Source of the DNA: CAIOHW01 sp964432565
Lineage (GTDB): Bacteria > Bdellovibrionota > UBA1018
Length of the DNA: 64,000 nt
Assembly (NCBI GenBank): GCA_964432565.1
Contig: CAYSOA010000007.1
Span: 23,556 to 87,555, forward strand
Direction: 5' to 3'
Of the stretch, positions 60,820 through 64,000 are shown in pieces. A program made the position numbers and the translations under genes. A model generated the notes under the pieces. That model was not told the DNA's origin. It searched no databases and worked only from the letters and a program-made list of their open reading frames with translations. How positions within the stretch are numbered: position 1 is the first letter of the stretch; the number at the start of each line of letters is the position of its first letter.

Positions 60820-63297
60820 CTACTCAATCACCTCGCCACCCTCCACAAGTGCAGAGATATAGAGGCCGTCCAAGGTTCCGCAGTCCACCTCGGTGACAAT
60901 CACGTCCTGAGAGACATCAACCAACCGGCGCGTGAGGTATCCTGAGTTTGCCGTCTTGAGAGCTGTGTCGGCAAGACCCTTACGAGCGCCGTGAGTCGAA
61001 ACGAAGTATTGCAGCACCGAGAGGCCCTCTCGGAAATTCGCAACAATCGGCGTTTCAATGATCTCACCCGATGGCTTGGCCATCAGACCTCGCATACCGG
61101 CGAGCTGACGAATCTGCGCATTACTACCGCGGGCACCCGAGTCCGCCATCATGAAGACCGAATTGAATGATGGAGCCGTAGTCTGGAGCTCCTTGCCCTT
61201 CCAGCCCACAGGAGCCTTGAAGTCCTGAACTGAAAGCCGCTTCATCATCGCACTGGCGATCTGCTCTGAGGTCTGTGCCCAGATGTCGATCACCTTATTG
61301 TATCGCTCACCATCGGTAATGAGGCCCTCGACGTACTGATTCTCAATCTCGTGCACTTGGGCATAAGCCTTATCCAGGAACTCCTTCTTCTCGGGCGGCA
61401 TTTGCATGTCGTGAACCGAGATCGAAATTCCCGCCCGCATTGCTTGACGGAACCCTGTCTGCATCAGCGCGTCGGCAAGAAGCACCGTCTCCTTGTTTCC
61501 GGTGAGTCGGTAGCACTGGTCGATCAACTCAGCCAAGTCCTTCTTGCCCAGCACCTTGTTATAAAGGCGGAATGGGATTTCAGCAGGCACCGCTTCAGAG
61601 AGAAGCACCCGACCCACAGTCGTCTCAACGGTCTCACCCTGAACTCGGCACCTTACCTTGGCCTGAAGATCCACGACGCCCGAATCATAGGCGAAGTGAA
61701 CTTCGGTTGGGCTCGAGAAAATCTTCCCTTCGCCTTTTGCGAAGGGCCGTTCACGAGTCATGTAGTAAAGACCCAGAACAATATCCTGCGAAGGCACGAT
61801 GATCGGCTTGCCATGAGCAGGCGACAAAATATTGTTCGTCGACATCATCAAGACTCGAGCTTCGATCTGAGCCTCGATTGAGAGCGGGACGTGCACCGCC
61901 ATCTGGTCACCATCAAAGTCGGCATTGAAGGCAGCGCAAACGAGGGGGTGAAGCTGAATGGCTTTCCCTTCGATGAGCACAGGTTCAAACGCCTGAATTC
62001 CAAGTCGATGCAACGTAGGCGCGCGGTTCAGAAGAACGGGATGCTCCCTGACCACCTCTTCGAGGATATCCCAAACTTCCTGGCGCTGCTTCTCCACCAT
62101 CTTCTTCGCTGACTTGATGGTGGTGACGTAGCCGTACTCCGAAAGCTTATTATAAATAAATGGCTTGAACAGCTCCAGAGCCATGACCTTAGGCAACCCG
62201 CACTGATGCAGCCGCAGCTCCGGGCCCACCACGATTACCGATCGCCCAGAGTAATCCACGCGCTTTCCGAGTAGATTCTGACGGAAGCGACCCTGCTTGC
62301 CCTTGAGCATATCCGAAAGGGAACGAAGCGGCCGCTTATTGGGTCCCGTAAAAGTCTTCCCACGGCGACCGTTGTCAAACAAGGCGTCAACCGCCTCCTG
62401 GAGCATTCGCTTCTCGTTGCGAATGATAATTTCCGGAGCATTGAGTTCCATAAGCCGCTTCAAGCGGTTGTTTCGGTTGATCACTCGGCGATACAGGTCA
62501 TTCAGGTCCGAAGTGGCGAACCGACCGCCATCAAGAGGCACCAAGGGGCGAAGCTCCGGTGGGATCACCGGAATCACTTCGAGCATCATCCATTCAGGCC
62601 GATTTGAGCCACTAGTCTTGAACGACTCGACGACCTTCAGTCGCTTGGAAAGCTTCGTCCGCTGAGCCTCAGACGAAGTCTGCTTGAGTTCACGACGCAA
62701 CTGTCGCGAAAGGGTCTCCAGATCAATCTTTCGAAGAGCCTCGCGAATGGCCTCCCCACCCATGCCGGTGGTGAAAGAATGTCCCTCGCGGGTCAATTGC
62801 ACGTACTTCTCTTCTGAGAGGACGGCATTCTCCTCAAGACCCGAATTCCCGGGATCGACCACAATATAGGACTCGCAGTACAGGACCTTCTCAAGCTCCT
62901 TCAGAGTAATATCGAGGATCGCTCCGATTCGGCTCGGGAGAGAGCGCAGGAACCAGATGTGGGCCACCGGGGTCGCCAACTCGATATGCCCCAGCCGCTC
63001 ACGCCGCACCTTGGACTGAATGACTTCGACGCCACACTTTTCGCAGACCACGCCACGATGCTTCATGCGCTTATACTTGCCGCAGTTGCACTCGTAGTCC
63101 TTTACCGGACCGAAAATCTTGGCACAGAACAGACCATCGCGTTCAGGCTTGAAGGTCCGATAATTGATGGTTTCGGGCTTCTTCACTTCTCCGAATGACC
63201 ATTCGCGGATCTTCTCCGGCGAGGCCAGAGAAATCCGGATTCCAGTAAAGCTCAATGGATCCTTCGGTTTGTCGAAAAAGTTCAACAAGTCCTTCAT
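60820..63297 (-). CDS. rpoC: RNA polymerase beta' N-terminal part (first half of split rpoC)
   Basis: An 825-aa frame with all N-terminal features of beta': zinc site 1 (Cys70, 72, 85, 88 in YECNCGKYKRMKHRGVVCEKCG), lid and rudder region, GRFRQNLLGKRVDYSGRSVIVVGP, the catalytic NADFDGDQ near residue 458, the bridge-helix segment SGARGSNAQIRQLAGMRGLM, and SGYLTRRLVDVSQDVIVTEVDCGT with the first cysteine of zinc site 2 (Cys806). It ends VEGGEVIE followed by TAG, at the place where relatives continue into the second frame. TAG is used as a true stop elsewhere here (5216-5218, 6517-6519). Downstream coding is intact, with no frameshift or decay. It lies 63 bases after rpoB. Confidence 0.95.
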   Translation of the reverse strand: MKDLLNFFDKPKDPLSFTGIRISLASPEKIREWSFGEVKKPETINYRTFKPERDGLFCAKIFGPVKDYECNCGKYKRMKHRGVVCEKCGVEVIQSKVRRERLGHIELATPVAHIWFLRSLPSRIGAILDITLKELEKVLYCESYIVVDPGNSGLEENAVLSEEKYVQLTREGHSFTTGMGGEAIREALRKIDLETLSRQLRRELKQTSSEAQRTKLSKRLKVVESFKTSGSNRPEWMMLEVIPVIPPELRPLVPLDGGRFATSDLNDLYRRVINRNNRLKRLMELNAPEIIIRNEKRMLQEAVDALFDNGRRGKTFTGPNKRPLRSLSDMLKGKQGRFRQNLLGKRVDYSGRSVIVVGPELRLHQCGLPKVMALELFKPFIYNKLSEYGYVTTIKSAKKMVEKQRQEVWDILEEVVREHPVLLNRAPTLHRLGIQAFEPVLIEGKAIQLHPLVCAAFNADFDGDQMAVHVPLSIEAQIEARVLMMSTNNILSPAHGKPIIVPSQDIVLGLYYMTRERPFAKGEGKIFSSPTEVHFAYDSGVVDLQAKVRCRVQGETVETTVGRVLLSEAVPAEIPFRLYNKVLGKKDLAELIDQCYRLTGNKETVLLADALMQTGFRQAMRAGISISVHDMQMPPEKKEFLDKAYAQVHEIENQYVEGLITDGERYNKVIDIWAQTSEQIASAMMKRLSVQDFKAPVGWKGKELQTTAPSFNSVFMMADSGARGSNAQIRQLAGMRGLMAKPSGEIIETPIVANFREGLSVLQYFVSTHGARKGLADTALKTANSGYLTRRLVDVSQDVIVTEVDCGTLDGLYISALVEGGEVIE

Positions 63298-63360
63298 AGT
63301 GTGCCCTCGAAAAAATCAGTCAAAATTCGAAATTCAATACGACGTTCAGGAAAGCCTTGG

Positions 63361-64000
<640 letters not shown>

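Noticed and set aside
60820..60822. Genome-wide reassignment of TAG to an amino acid
   Set aside because: TAG ends the double permease (5216-5218) and the AAA-associated protein (6517-6519) at natural family ends, so TAG works as a stop.
59149..63297. rpoC as a decaying pseudogene
   Set aside because: Apart from the single TAG both parts are intact with exact family spacing, and the gene is essential; decay is not supported.

Overview
The window is a stretch of a bacterial chromosome with dense coding, moderate-to-high GC and two-membrane (Gram-negative) features: several exported beta-barrel proteins, lipoproteins with clear lipoboxes, a LolB-like protein and a 2-PDZ-or-more RseP. The PHB_acc_N regulator, CFI-box and MYXO-CTERM-like protein tails, and the style of the housekeeping proteins suggest the old Deltaproteobacteria (Bdellovibrionota/Myxococcota-like lineages). 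That placement is inference; no 16S rRNA is present. There is no CRISPR array, insertion sequence or prophage.

Layout. 1-9 kb: exported proteins, tRNA-Lys, a NitT/TauT-type ABC transporter (fused double permease, ATPase, separate AAA-associated protein), a universal stress protein and threonine dehydratase. 9-19 kb: tRNA-Arg abutting a DTW-domain tRNA modifier, FmdB, tRNA-Leu, a coupled pair of unknown genes (one long coiled coil), an oligopeptide ABC set without permeases, a LolB-like lipoprotein and a TPR lipoprotein. 19-26 kb: PHA/PHB regulator, outer-membrane proteins, Hsp33, a 788-aa exported unknown, an N-formylglutamate amidohydrolase-like enzyme and two tandem coiled-coil exported paralogues. 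26-29.4 kb: a three-gene, translationally coupled unit (Fe(II)/2-oxoglutarate oxygenase, ATP-grasp ligase, MFS-like transporter) that looks like a minimal small-molecule biosynthesis and export cluster. 29.6-35.8 kb: groESL, an M28 peptidase, tRNA-Phe and a matrixin protease. 35.9-41.9 kb: an ABC-2 exporter, then parA-parB with three copies of a 16-bp perfect palindrome, then an MscS channel. 41.9-57 kb: YoaK, PilZ, and a long minus-strand run of core genes (tig, truA, CFI-box/barrel fusion, asd, pssA, tsaB, rseP, cdsA, uppS, frr, pyrH, tsf, rpsB), many overlapping. 57-64 kb: TPM-like proteins, a thioesterase, tRNA-Val, then rpoC and the 3' end of rpoB.

The most striking observations are: (1) rpoC is interrupted by an in-frame TAG followed at once by ATG, with no other loss, and with the second zinc site divided between the two products; (2) a non-canonical palindrome repeated around and inside parA, a candidate parS or ParA operator; (3) the oxygenase/ATP-grasp/exporter operon; (4) a tRNA-Arg gene whose 3' acceptor strand appears to supply the ribosome binding site of a tRNA-modifying enzyme.
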